NCBI RefSeq assembly: GCF_008764295.1
Contig: NZ_VTQX01000018.1
Span: forward strand, 4,714-65,425
From: Bacillus methanolicus
Lineage (GTDB): Bacteria > Bacillota > Bacilli > Bacillales > Cytobacillaceae
Direction of reading: 5' to 3'
Length of the DNA stretch: 60,712 bases
The notes beneath the pieces are model-generated. The model was not told the DNA's origin. It ran no database searches and saw nothing but the letters and a program-made list of their open reading frames with translations. The translations under genes and the position numbers were made by a program. This document shows, piece by piece, positions 17,721 to 25,107 of the stretch. Every line of letters begins with the position of its first letter. Positions within the stretch are counted from its first letter, which is position 1.

Positions 17721-19723
17721 TGGATATTGCATTATTAGGTAACCCGAACACAGGAAAAACCTCAATGTTTAATAATCTGACTGGTTCCTATGAGTACGTG
17801 GGAAATTGGAGCGGGGTAACTGTTGAGAAAAAAGTTGGCCTTTTAAAAAAAGGGACAGCCTCTCTTATCGATTTGCCCGGTGTGTATTCATTGAATCCGC
17901 TTTCGAAAGATGAGGGGGTTGTAACCCATTTTTTGCTCCACGATTCTTTTGATCGAATGCTCAATATTGTAGACGCTTCCCAATTAGAACGAAATTTACA
18001 TTTAACAATTCAACTTCTTGAGTTTGGTCGACCTTTAATTATTGCCCTTAATATGGTGGATGTTGCGTCTAAACGAGGAATTGAAATTGATGTCGAAAAG
18101 TTAGCTTCACAATTAGGAACGAGTGTCGTACCTGTTATTGCCAGAACTGGCAGAGGCTGTGACGAGCTTACTGAATTTGTTACGACGATTGAATCACCAT
18201 CGATTACTAGCTTTACAGTATCGTATGGGGAAGAAATGGAACGAGCAATCGAGAGATTAGCACGAATGCTTGAAGGAAAGGTGAACCATTCTGTGAGATG
18301 GTTGACTCTTCAATTATTAGAAGGAAATCATTATGTGAAAGCATATTTACAAAGCTTTATCGGCAAGGAAGAATTAGAAGTCTTTATACATGATACTTCA
18401 AAAGCAGTCCTTTCTAATGTTGAAGAAAAAACAATTGACCACTTTATTTATCGCAAAAGACAAGCAGCGATCGGAGCGCTGTTAAGAAACTCGACGTATA
18501 CGGAGCAAGAAAATAAACAGCCGTTATCAGAAAAAATCGATGCAGTTATAACAAACAAATGGTTAGGACTCCCTATTTTCTTTGTTGTAATGTATTTTTT
18601 ATTCATGCTAACTTTTGATTGGCTTGGATTTCCGCTTTCCGACATGTTAGATGGGATTATATCAGGACCGATTACGAATGGACTAGAGAGCTTTTTATCC
18701 TTGATAGGTGCATCTTCGTTTATTCATGCTCTGGTGCTTGATGGCGTTGTTGCTGGAGTAGGGGGAGTTCTTGTTTTCGTGCCACAAATATTCATCCTCT
18801 TCTTTTTTATTTCGTTATTAGAGGATTCTGGCTATATGGCTCGTGTTGCTTTAGTAATGGATCGGTTAATGGAACATGTTGGAATGAATGGAAAAGCTTT
18901 TATTCCAATGATGATTGGTTTTGGGTGCAATGTTCCAGGTGTTATGGCCGCAAGAACGATCGAAACTCCTAGAGAGCGAATGCTTACAGTATTGCTCACA
19001 CCATTGATGTCCTGTTCAGCTCGTTTACCAGTTTACGCTTTATTTGTCGGTGCTTTTTTTGTCTCCCACAAAGCATTGATCGTACTATCACTTTATATTC
19101 TTGGGATTGTTGTAGCACTCATTTTAGCTAAAGTATTTTCAACGACTATTTTAAAAGGTGAAACTTCATTTTTTGTGATTGAACTTCCGCCATATCGAAT
19201 TCCCCAAGGAAAGGCACTCTGGAAGAGCACATGGGAAAAAGGGAAGGGATTTGTTAAGAAAGCAGGTACCTTTATATTTGCTGGATCGGTTCTCATTTGG
19301 CTACTGTCTTATGCAGGGCCACAAGGTTTGAACGTGGAGATGGACGATAGCTTTTTGGCTATGATTGGCGGCTTATTTGCTCCGCTGTTGGCACCATTAG
19401 GGTTTGGAACATGGCAAGCAGGAGCTTCACTATTAACAGGCTTTTTAGCAAAGGAAGCAATTATATCAACGATGAATATTATATATTTTGTACCAGATGA
19501 GGCAAGCTTACAAGGGCTCCTAATCAATAGTTTTTCACCTGTTGCAGCATACAGCTTTATGGTATTTATTCTTCTTTATATTCCTTGCTTAGCAACTGTT
19601 GCGACAATAAAAAAAGAAACCGGCTCTTATAAATGGACAGGTTTTTCAATGGGGTATGCGTTGCTAATCGCCTATTTACTTTCATTTCTTATTTACCAAA
19701 TAGGCACTCTATTAGGTTTTTAG
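17720..19723 (+). CDS. feoB: Ferrous iron transporter FeoB
   Basis: A 667-aa membrane protein. The N-terminal G domain has G1 GNPNTGKTS, G3 DLPGVYSL and G4 NMVD, followed by a helical GDI domain. The C-terminal half carries two gate regions with GFGCNVPG and many membrane helices (about residues 275-660). It imports Fe2+ across the cytoplasmic membrane using nucleotide hydrolysis. ATG 17720 overlaps the feoA TAA by one base. Control is through the Fur box upstream of feoA. Confidence 0.96.
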   Translation: MDIALLGNPNTGKTSMFNNLTGSYEYVGNWSGVTVEKKVGLLKKGTASLIDLPGVYSLNPLSKDEGVVTHFLLHDSFDRMLNIVDASQLERNLHLTIQLLEFGRPLIIALNMVDVASKRGIEIDVEKLASQLGTSVVPVIARTGRGCDELTEFVTTIESPSITSFTVSYGEEMERAIERLARMLEGKVNHSVRWLTLQLLEGNHYVKAYLQSFIGKEELEVFIHDTSKAVLSNVEEKTIDHFIYRKRQAAIGALLRNSTYTEQENKQPLSEKIDAVITNKWLGLPIFFVVMYFLFMLTFDWLGFPLSDMLDGIISGPITNGLESFLSLIGASSFIHALVLDGVVAGVGGVLVFVPQIFILFFFISLLEDSGYMARVALVMDRLMEHVGMNGKAFIPMMIGFGCNVPGVMAARTIETPRERMLTVLLTPLMSCSARLPVYALFVGAFFVSHKALIVLSLYILGIVVALILAKVFSTTILKGETSFFVIELPPYRIPQGKALWKSTWEKGKGFVKKAGTFIFAGSVLIWLLSYAGPQGLNVEMDDSFLAMIGGLFAPLLAPLGFGTWQAGASLLTGFLAKEAIISTMNIIYFVPDEASLQGLLINSFSPVAAYSFMVFILLYIPCLATVATIKKETGSYKWTGFSMGYALLIAYLLSFLIYQIGTLLGF

Positions 19724-19750
19724 ACAAGAAGGATTGCTCATTTATTCACT

Positions 19751-19880
19751 AGGCTTAGTTAACCGGAATTGTTGAAAAACAATTTTTGGTATTTTTGAGT
19801 AAAACCTGGGAGCTTCGCACATCTTTCAGTATCCTGAAAAATCAGAGAGAAAAAGAGTTAAAAATCAACACTGACATATT
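19751..19880 (+). repeat. Dispersed intergenic repeat, copy 2
   Basis: It runs from GGCTTAGTTAACC-GGAATTGTTG through CATCTTTCAGTATCCTGAAAAA and AATCAGAGAGAAA to AAAAATCAACACTGACATAT. The last 19 bases recur exactly in the copy ending at 35855. It separates feoB from the small FeoB-associated gene. Confidence 0.75.
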
Positions 19881-19951
19881 TTAAAAAGCAAATCACTTAA
19901 ATGGAAGTTTTCATGAGATTTATTCAATCGATATGGGAAGGCGGAACAATA

Positions 19952-20104
19952 ATGGTAAACTTCATTATTGGCGGATTTATTTTTGGATATGCGTTCTGGG
20001 CGCTTTGGAAATTTATTAATAGAGCGAAGCGAGGGAAATGTGCAAGCTGTGAGCTCAAAGAGACTTGTTCAAGTGAATCATGCTGCGAAGGTACTAATAA
20101 ATAG
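19952..20104 (+). CDS. FeoB-associated Cys-rich membrane protein
   Basis: A 50-aa protein with one N-terminal membrane helix (FIIGGFIFGYAFWALWKFI), a basic stretch, then a Cys cluster CASCELKETCSSESCC. This is the layout of the small FeoB-associated Cys-rich family seen after feoB in Firmicutes. ATG 19952 is chosen because GGCGG lies 7 nt upstream; ATG 19901 has no ribosome site. A role in iron handling at the membrane is inferred from context. A dispersed repeat of about 130 bp lies between it and feoB. Confidence 0.8.
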   Translation: MVNFIIGGFIFGYAFWALWKFINRAKRGKCASCELKETCSSESCCEGTNK

Positions 20105-20124
20105 TAAATTATCAGTAGTTTTCC

Positions 20125-20178
20125 TTGAATAGTTCGTCTTTCATCTTTATAATATATGTATAAAGTGTAAATTTACAC
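20125..20178 (+). promoter_or_regulatory. Promoter and palindromic operator of the XRE regulator gene
   Basis: The -35 TTGAAT (20125) and -10 TATAAT (20148) are 17 bp apart. A perfect 14-bp palindrome GTGTAAATTTACAC lies at 20165-20178, just past the start point. It is a good candidate operator for the downstream HTH protein. Confidence 0.7.
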
Positions 20179-20205
20179 CAATTATACATGAGGGAATGAC
20201 AATAG

Positions 20206-20658
20206 GTGACACGTGAAGAAATCATTTTAAAAGTATCTGAGAAATTAAGGCTTATTCGCACAGAGGCAGGATATACCCAAGATAAAATGGCAGAAATTAT
20301 CGGTGTCTCGAAAAAAACATTAGTGCAAATTGAAAAGGGAAGAGTGTATGCCAATTGGCCAACGGTTGTGACGATTTCCGCCCTTTTCAGAGAAACTGAA
20401 ACTGTTCAATACTTGTTTGGCAACGAACCCCTTGAAGTATTAGAGACGGTTGCGCGCGATGGAATCGATTATCGCAAGGAAAAAACATTAGGAGGTAAAA
20501 TTTGGTGGAGAGAGGTTGCCAAAAAAAATGGTTTCATCCTCCAGCAAAATATTCTTAGCCAACATTATCGAATTCTCGATGACGAGTATTTTCGCATTTT
20601 CAGCAGCATGGATGAAGAGGCATCTTTAGAAAGATTTAATGAATTGGCGAAGGAATAA
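20206..20658 (+). CDS. XRE-family transcriptional regulator
   Basis: A 150-aa protein with an N-terminal helix-turn-helix (residues 8-62: LRLIRTEAGYTQDKMAEIIG, VSKKTLVQIEKGRVYANWPT). A C-terminal region of about 85 residues (WWREVAKKNGFILQQNILSQ, HYRILDDEYFRIFSS) has no family I can name. It starts at GTG 20206, with GAGGG about 11 nt upstream. The palindrome GTGTAAATTTACAC in its leader suggests autoregulation. It may control the MFS exporter gene 103 bp downstream. Confidence 0.8.
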   Translation: MTREEIILKVSEKLRLIRTEAGYTQDKMAEIIGVSKKTLVQIEKGRVYANWPTVVTISALFRETETVQYLFGNEPLEVLETVARDGIDYRKEKTLGGKIWWREVAKKNGFILQQNILSQHYRILDDEYFRIFSSMDEEASLERFNELAKE

Positions 20659-20761
20659 TCTTTCAGTCTCAAGGCTGAGAATGAAACCATCAACAGGCTC
20701 TTAAGAGCGTGAAAACTCTCCCGTAGTATAGAGATATAAATATTACGAATGGGAGAAAAAA

Positions 20762-22045
20762 ATGAAAAAATTTAAAGAGATCTTTCAAAATCGAAACTAC
20801 TTACGATTGTTTTTGGCACATTTCACTTCACAGCTTGGAAGCACAATTGGATTAACGGCATTTATGTTTTATTTATTGGATCGATTTTCCGATCAGCCTG
20901 CTTATGCGTCCATAACGGAACTTATGTATTCGTTGCCTACATTAGCTGTCTTCTTTATTGTCGGGGTTTTAGCTGATCGCATGGATCGACAAAAAATTGC
21001 TTATTATTGTGATTGGATCAGCGCTCTTTTATCGCTAACATTGATGGTTACCATTTATCTAGGTTGGATGCCGCTTATTTTTGCTGTGCTATTTCTGCGA
21101 AGTGCTGTCCAGAAGTTCTTCTATCCAGCAGAACATGGAATGGTGCAAGGGATTCTTAAAAAAGATGATTATACAACAGCTGCCGGGTTAAATCAGCTTG
21201 TGATGAGTCTTTTTATGTTATTTGGCAATGGTTTCGGAATTTTTGCCTACTGGACTGTTGGGGTTTATGGGGCTCTAGTTATTGATGTGTTATCATTTTT
21301 AATCAGCGCATTGTTAATCCGGGCTTGTAAAATAGACGATATTGTCAAAATGCCTAACGGAAAGCATCGAATCAAGGATTTAAGTAGAAAGATGATGCTG
21401 GATGATTTCAAATCGGGTTTCTTTTATATTTTGAAGAATAAGCTTTTAAGAACACTATTAATCGGTTTCTTTGTCTTTGGTGTTGTAAATGGTGGTTTTT
21501 CCGTTATGCCTGTCTTCATGCTTAAATATAAACTTGCGCCTGAGTTATATGAACAATTTTCGATCATCATTGGGGTTGTCTTCGGTACAGGCATCATAAT
21601 TGGGAGTTTTATTGCTTCGGTTCTGAGTCAAAGAATAAAGCTCTATCAGCTAATTATTTATGGATTAATTGTTACAGGTGGCTTCGTTATCTGTTCCTCT
21701 GTTCCCAATAATCTTATCTGGTTTATGGTCATTATTTTTATTTCATCTATAGGCTTACCTCTTATCAATATTGGTATTGGAGGTTGGATGCCAAGCATTG
21801 TTGATCCGAAAATGATGGGAAGGGTGCAAGGGTTGATTACGCCGCTGATGATGTTATCCCAGTCGTTAACTTTAGGTTTTATCACCATCACCTTTCCAAA
21901 GCTGTTATCGATTGAAGCTTTATATTGGCTAGTTGGAAGTTGTCTTATCATCGTGGGTATTTTTTATTTATGCACTCTTCCGAAATATTCAAGTGAGCAT
22001 GAGCAAAGCAGTATGATTTCTGAGGCAAAGGAAACTGGTTCTTAA
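20762..22045 (+). CDS. MFS transporter (MefA/enterobactin-exporter type)
   Basis: A 427-aa protein with about 12 membrane helices. The N-terminal NRNYLRLFLAHFTSQLG and the loop GVLADRMDRQKIAYYCDWIS are typical of the MFS_3 group, which includes macrolide-efflux and siderophore-export proteins. It is probably a proton-driven exporter of an unknown drug or metabolite. GGGAG lies 6 nt before ATG. The promoter may be separate from that of the upstream XRE gene. A terminator overlaps the stop codon. Confidence 0.85.
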   Translation: MKKFKEIFQNRNYLRLFLAHFTSQLGSTIGLTAFMFYLLDRFSDQPAYASITELMYSLPTLAVFFIVGVLADRMDRQKIAYYCDWISALLSLTLMVTIYLGWMPLIFAVLFLRSAVQKFFYPAEHGMVQGILKKDDYTTAAGLNQLVMSLFMLFGNGFGIFAYWTVGVYGALVIDVLSFLISALLIRACKIDDIVKMPNGKHRIKDLSRKMMLDDFKSGFFYILKNKLLRTLLIGFFVFGVVNGGFSVMPVFMLKYKLAPELYEQFSIIIGVVFGTGIIIGSFIASVLSQRIKLYQLIIYGLIVTGGFVICSSVPNNLIWFMVIIFISSIGLPLINIGIGGWMPSIVDPKMMGRVQGLITPLMMLSQSLTLGFITITFPKLLSIEALYWLVGSCLIIVGIFYLCTLPKYSSEHEQSSMISEAKETGS

Positions 22046-22072
22046 AAAAATCCTAGTATAGGATTTTTTTTT
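22043..22072 (+). terminator. Terminator of the MFS gene
   Basis: AAAAAAATCCTA and TAGGATTTTTTTTT form a perfect stem with a 3-nt loop. The stem begins within the last codons of the gene. Confidence 0.9.
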
Positions 22073-22179
22073 TGAAATTTGAACCCATTCTTTCATCACG
22101 ATCGTATGTAATGTTGGAGATGAAAAAAACTTTTTAACGATACAAAGCATCGCGTAGGGGTGCAGCGTATTTACGGCAT

Positions 22180-22218
22180 TTTTCACACTCCAATCCAGTC
22201 ATGATTGGAGTGTGAAAA
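22180..22218 (+). promoter_or_regulatory. 16-bp perfect inverted repeat
   Basis: TTTTCACACTCCAATC and GATTGGAGTGTGAAAA are exact complements around a 7-nt loop. No T-run follows, so a terminator is unlikely. It ends about 22 bp before the ribosome site of the next gene, so it may be an operator or an RNA stem in the leader. Confidence 0.8.
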
Positions 22219-22254
22219 GAGCCTTTCTCAAGGAAAGCTAAGGGAATGATGAAA

Positions 22255-22458
22255 ATGGGTAGGCTTAAGCAATTATTATTATTGATTACGGTCGTCGGGC
22301 AGTTTCTTGGAATCGTTATGCTTTTTTTTAATGTAGCAGCCGCTGTCCTTATTTTTATTTTGCAAGGAGTAGCGATCTTGGCCATCTTTATCGTATTAAT
22401 TGTCGAAAGAATAAAAGAGAAAGAGGAGGACGATGAAAATGATTATCGTAACTACTGA
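22255..22458 (+). CDS. Small two-helix membrane protein
   Basis: A 67-aa protein with two hydrophobic segments (about residues 5-25 and 28-50) and an acidic-basic tail IKEKEEDDENDYRNY. I do not recognise the family. ATG 22255 is 9 nt from AAGGGA; ATG 22246 and 22249 are possible longer starts. It overlaps the YbjQ gene by 20 bp, so the two are likely co-translated and perhaps functionally linked. Confidence 0.65.
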   Translation: MGRLKQLLLLITVVGQFLGIVMLFFNVAAAVLIFILQGVAILAIFIVLIVERIKEKEEDDENDYRNY

Positions 22459-22753
22459 TTTTGTACCAGGAAAAGAAGTAAAGGAACTTAAAGGGTTTGT
22501 ACGTGGCAATACGATTCAATCGAAGCATATTGGAAAAGATATTTTGGCTGGATTAAAAACAATCGTTGGTGGAGAAATTGGTGAGTATACACAAATGATG
22601 GATGAGGCCCGTCAAAAAGCAATTGGGCGTATGGTTGAAGATGCAAAGGAAAAGGGTGCAAATGCCATCATTGCTATGAGGTTAGAGAGCTCAACTGTGA
22701 TGCAAAATGCCTCTGAGATTATTGCATATGGAACAGCTGTTTACGTTGAATAG
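22439..22753 (+). CDS. YbjQ-family (UPF0145) protein
   Basis: A 104-aa protein beginning MIIVTTDFVPGKEVKELKGF, followed by VRGNTIQSKHIGKDILAGLK and GANAIIAMRLES. This is the UPF0145/YbjQ family, a small pentamer-forming fold sometimes described as heavy-metal binding; its function is unknown. ATG 22439 lies 9 nt after AGGAGG, while ATG 22433 is only 3 nt away. It is the second gene of a two-gene unit with the small membrane protein. Confidence 0.85.
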   Translation: MIIVTTDFVPGKEVKELKGFVRGNTIQSKHIGKDILAGLKTIVGGEIGEYTQMMDEARQKAIGRMVEDAKEKGANAIIAMRLESSTVMQNASEIIAYGTAVYVE

Positions 22754-22850
22754 GCTAGTGATTTTTTAGAAAAATGAGAATTGACTTTTAATATTTGAGA
22801 TGTTAAGCTAACAAAGTGGAAAAAATATGAAAAGGCAGGAGGTTACGAAA

Positions 22851-22919
22851 ATGATGACAATGAGTGAACGACAAATATTAACTAAATACAACTATAACGT
22901 AACCACCCTTAACATTTGA
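22851..22919 (+). CDS. 22-aa leader peptide of the bmrCD attenuator
   Basis: A strong GGAGG lies 7 nt before ATG 22851. The frame has 22 codons, starts MMTMSERQILTK and ends VTTLNI, followed by TGA. About 70 nt later a terminator (22992-23029) lies in front of two ABC multidrug transporter genes. In B. subtilis the same transporters (bmrCD, yheI-yheH) are preceded by the leader peptide BmrB, which controls transcription attenuation when ribosomes stall on antibiotics. This peptide is shorter and not recognisably similar to BmrB, so the same mechanism is inference from layout. A weak promoter TTGACT-N17-TAAGCT precedes it at 22781. Confidence 0.65.
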   Translation: MMTMSERQILTKYNYNVTTLNI

Positions 22920-22991
22920 ACCTTTAACTATTATTTTTAAAATTAAAAGGCACTGGTCTACGTTTTCCTGTAGCGTGTGCACTTATATGAG

Positions 22992-23029
22992 AAAAGGCAT
23001 GTCTCACTAGATCGATATGCCTTTTTTTT
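22992..23029 (+). terminator. Attenuator terminator upstream of bmrCD
   Basis: AAAAGGCATGTC and GATATGCCTTTTTTTT form the stem and U-run. A second AAAAGGCA at 22945 could pair with the same right arm, and CTACGTTTTCCTGTAG forms a small hairpin between them. Alternative folding set by ribosome position on the leader peptide is therefore possible. Confidence 0.8.
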
Positions 23030-23174
23030 GATCCATTAACCTAATAAAAATGGTCGGAGTTATCAGGGCATCATTTTTTTCATTCTCAAAACACGGAACA
23101 ATGATGTTCAAGAGAATTTTCGATAGTGAACGAGGAAATTCTTTTCTATAAATTTAAAAGGGCTTTGTTAAACA

Positions 23175-23249
23175 ATGTTGATGATGGTATCTACGAATCA
23201 GAAGAAAAGCAAAAATCATCAGCGTCATGATAGCAAGGCTAAAGAATAA
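23175..23249 (+). CDS. Possible second leader peptide, 24 aa
   Basis: ATG 23175 opens a 24-codon frame (MLMMVSTNQKKSKNHQRHDS, then KAKE) ending in TAA. The stop is immediately followed by the AGGAGG of the next short frame. No good ribosome site lies before its own start, so it is doubtful. The 12-mer ATGGTATCTACG inside it recurs at 23279 in the next frame. The 5' end also resembles the start of the dispersed repeat (GGCTTTGTTAAACAATGTTG at 23161). Confidence 0.3.
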   Translation: MLMMVSTNQKKSKNHQRHDSKAKE

Positions 23250-23261
23250 GGAGGAATGAAC

Positions 23262-23312
23262 ATGTTACAAATTATCAGAATGGTATCTACGGTGGAGCTT
23301 GAAGGCGGTTAG
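23262..23312 (+). CDS. Possible leader peptide, 16 aa
   Basis: AAGGAGG lies 8 nt before ATG 23262, giving the peptide MLQIIRMVSTVELEGG and a TAG stop 34 nt before bmrC. The ribosome site is better than that of many real genes. It may act as an upstream open frame that tunes bmrC translation, or be a remnant of a longer BmrB-like peptide. Function is unproven. Confidence 0.4.
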   Translation: MLQIIRMVSTVELEGG

Positions 23313-23346
23313 TGAAAAAACGGACAGATGAAAGGAGAGTGTTTTT

Positions 23347-25107
23347 TTGTTCTCTATACTCAAGAAGTTAAGCTGGTTTTTTAAAGAAAATTGGAAAAGG
23401 TATACAGTGGCGATTGTATTGCTTATTTTCGTCGGAATATTGGATGTTATGCCCCCACGATTAGTAGGTATGGCGATTGATGATATGCATGTTGGAAGTA
23501 TGACCGGAGAAAAGATTTTTCAGTACATCGGCATCTTTATTTTAATTACAGCAGTATCCTATGGTGTTACGTATATTTGGATGTATCAGCTTTTTGGCGG
23601 AGCCTATCTTGTTGAGAGGAAGCTGCGTTCACGATTTATGAGCCATTTATTAAAAATGACCCCTACTTTTTTTGAAAAGAATCGAACAGGCGATTTAATG
23701 GCGCGGGCAACTAATGACCTAAAGGCCATTTCAATCACTGCTGGGTTTGGAATTTTAACTTTGATTGATTCCAGTATTTTCATGCTGACAATTTTATGTA
23801 CGATGGCTATTTTGGTGAGCTGGAAGTTAACATTGGCAGCGATACTTCCCTTGCCAATTATGGCTTGGTTAATGAAAGTATATGGAGATCGAATTCATAA
23901 AAGGTTTACGGAAGCTCAAGATGCTTTTGGTGAACTTAATGATCGCGTTTTAGAATCTGTAGCAGGTGTAAGAGTGATTAGGGCATATGTTCAGGAAAGG
24001 GCAGATGAAAAAAGATTTCACTCTTTAACAGAAGATGTTTATCAGAAAAATATTAAGGTAGCAAAGATTGATTCCTTGATTGATCCGACTATTCATATTT
24101 TAGTGGGATTGAGTTATATTATTGGTCTTGGTTATGGTGCCTATCTCGTTTTTCATCAAACGATCACGTTAGGAGACCTTGTTTCATTTAACGTTTACTT
24201 AGGAATGCTTATTTGGCCAATGTTTGCTATAGGAGAATTGATAAATGTCATGCAAAGAGGGAATGCCTCACTGGATCGAGTGGAGGAAACATTGGCTTAT
24301 GAGCAAGATGTGAAAAATCCAATTAATCCGGAGGAAGTGAACGATCCAGAAACGATAACATTTAATGAGGTAACATTCCAATATCCATCTTCTAAATTTG
24401 CAAATTTGACGCAAATTCAGGTGAGTATGAAGCGAGGGGAAACTTTAGGAATCGTTGGGAAAACTGGAAGTGGAAAAACAACTTTTATTAAGCAGCTTTT
24501 ACGTGAATATCCAAGCGGTTCAGGTGAGTTATCAGTAGCAGGAATTTCTTTGGATCAGCAGAGATTAGAAAATACAAGGGAATGGATTGGCTACGTTCCT
24601 CAAGATAATTTCTTATTTTCTAAGTCTGTTAAAGAGAATATTCTTTTTGGAAAAAAAGGTGCAACGGAGGAAGAACTGAAGAAAGCTATTGAGTTAGCTG
24701 ATTTTCAGAAAGATGTAGAAATCTTGCCAGAAGGGCTAAATACTTTAGTAGGTGAAAAGGGAGTCGCTTTATCTGGAGGGCAAAAGCAAAGAATTTCTAT
24801 TGCGCGCGCACTAATAAAAGATCCTGAAATTTTGATTCTTGATGATTCATTATCTGCGGTTGATGCGAAAACAGAACAAAAGATTATCGATAATATCCGT
24901 CAAGAACGTTCTGGAAAAACAACGATTATAAGTACACATCGAATGTCAGCGGTACAACACGCGGATCGCATTATTGTTCTGGACAACGGCAAAATTATGG
25001 AAGAAGGGACACACGAACAATTACTAAAGCAAAATGGTTGGTATAAAGAACAACATGATAGGCAGCTTGTTCAATCGGCGATAGAAGGGAAGGTGGTTTC
25101 ATCATGA
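23347..25107 (+). CDS. bmrC: Multidrug ABC transporter half BmrC (YheI)
   Basis: A 586-aa half-transporter: six membrane helices (residues 1-300) then an ATPase domain with Walker A GIVGKTGSGKTT, signature ALSGGQKQRISIARAL and Walker B ILILDDSLSAVD. The residue after Walker B is Asp rather than the catalytic Glu, so this half contributes the degenerate site, as in heterodimeric exporters such as BmrCD. The start is TTG 23347, 8 nt after AAGGAGAG. The sequence and length (585-586 aa) match B. subtilis YheI. It overlaps bmrD by 4 bp (ATGA). Confidence 0.93.
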   Translation: MFSILKKLSWFFKENWKRYTVAIVLLIFVGILDVMPPRLVGMAIDDMHVGSMTGEKIFQYIGIFILITAVSYGVTYIWMYQLFGGAYLVERKLRSRFMSHLLKMTPTFFEKNRTGDLMARATNDLKAISITAGFGILTLIDSSIFMLTILCTMAILVSWKLTLAAILPLPIMAWLMKVYGDRIHKRFTEAQDAFGELNDRVLESVAGVRVIRAYVQERADEKRFHSLTEDVYQKNIKVAKIDSLIDPTIHILVGLSYIIGLGYGAYLVFHQTITLGDLVSFNVYLGMLIWPMFAIGELINVMQRGNASLDRVEETLAYEQDVKNPINPEEVNDPETITFNEVTFQYPSSKFANLTQIQVSMKRGETLGIVGKTGSGKTTFIKQLLREYPSGSGELSVAGISLDQQRLENTREWIGYVPQDNFLFSKSVKENILFGKKGATEEELKKAIELADFQKDVEILPEGLNTLVGEKGVALSGGQKQRISIARALIKDPEILILDDSLSAVDAKTEQKIIDNIRQERSGKTTIISTHRMSAVQHADRIIVLDNGKIMEEGTHEQLLKQNGWYKEQHDRQLVQSAIEGKVVSS

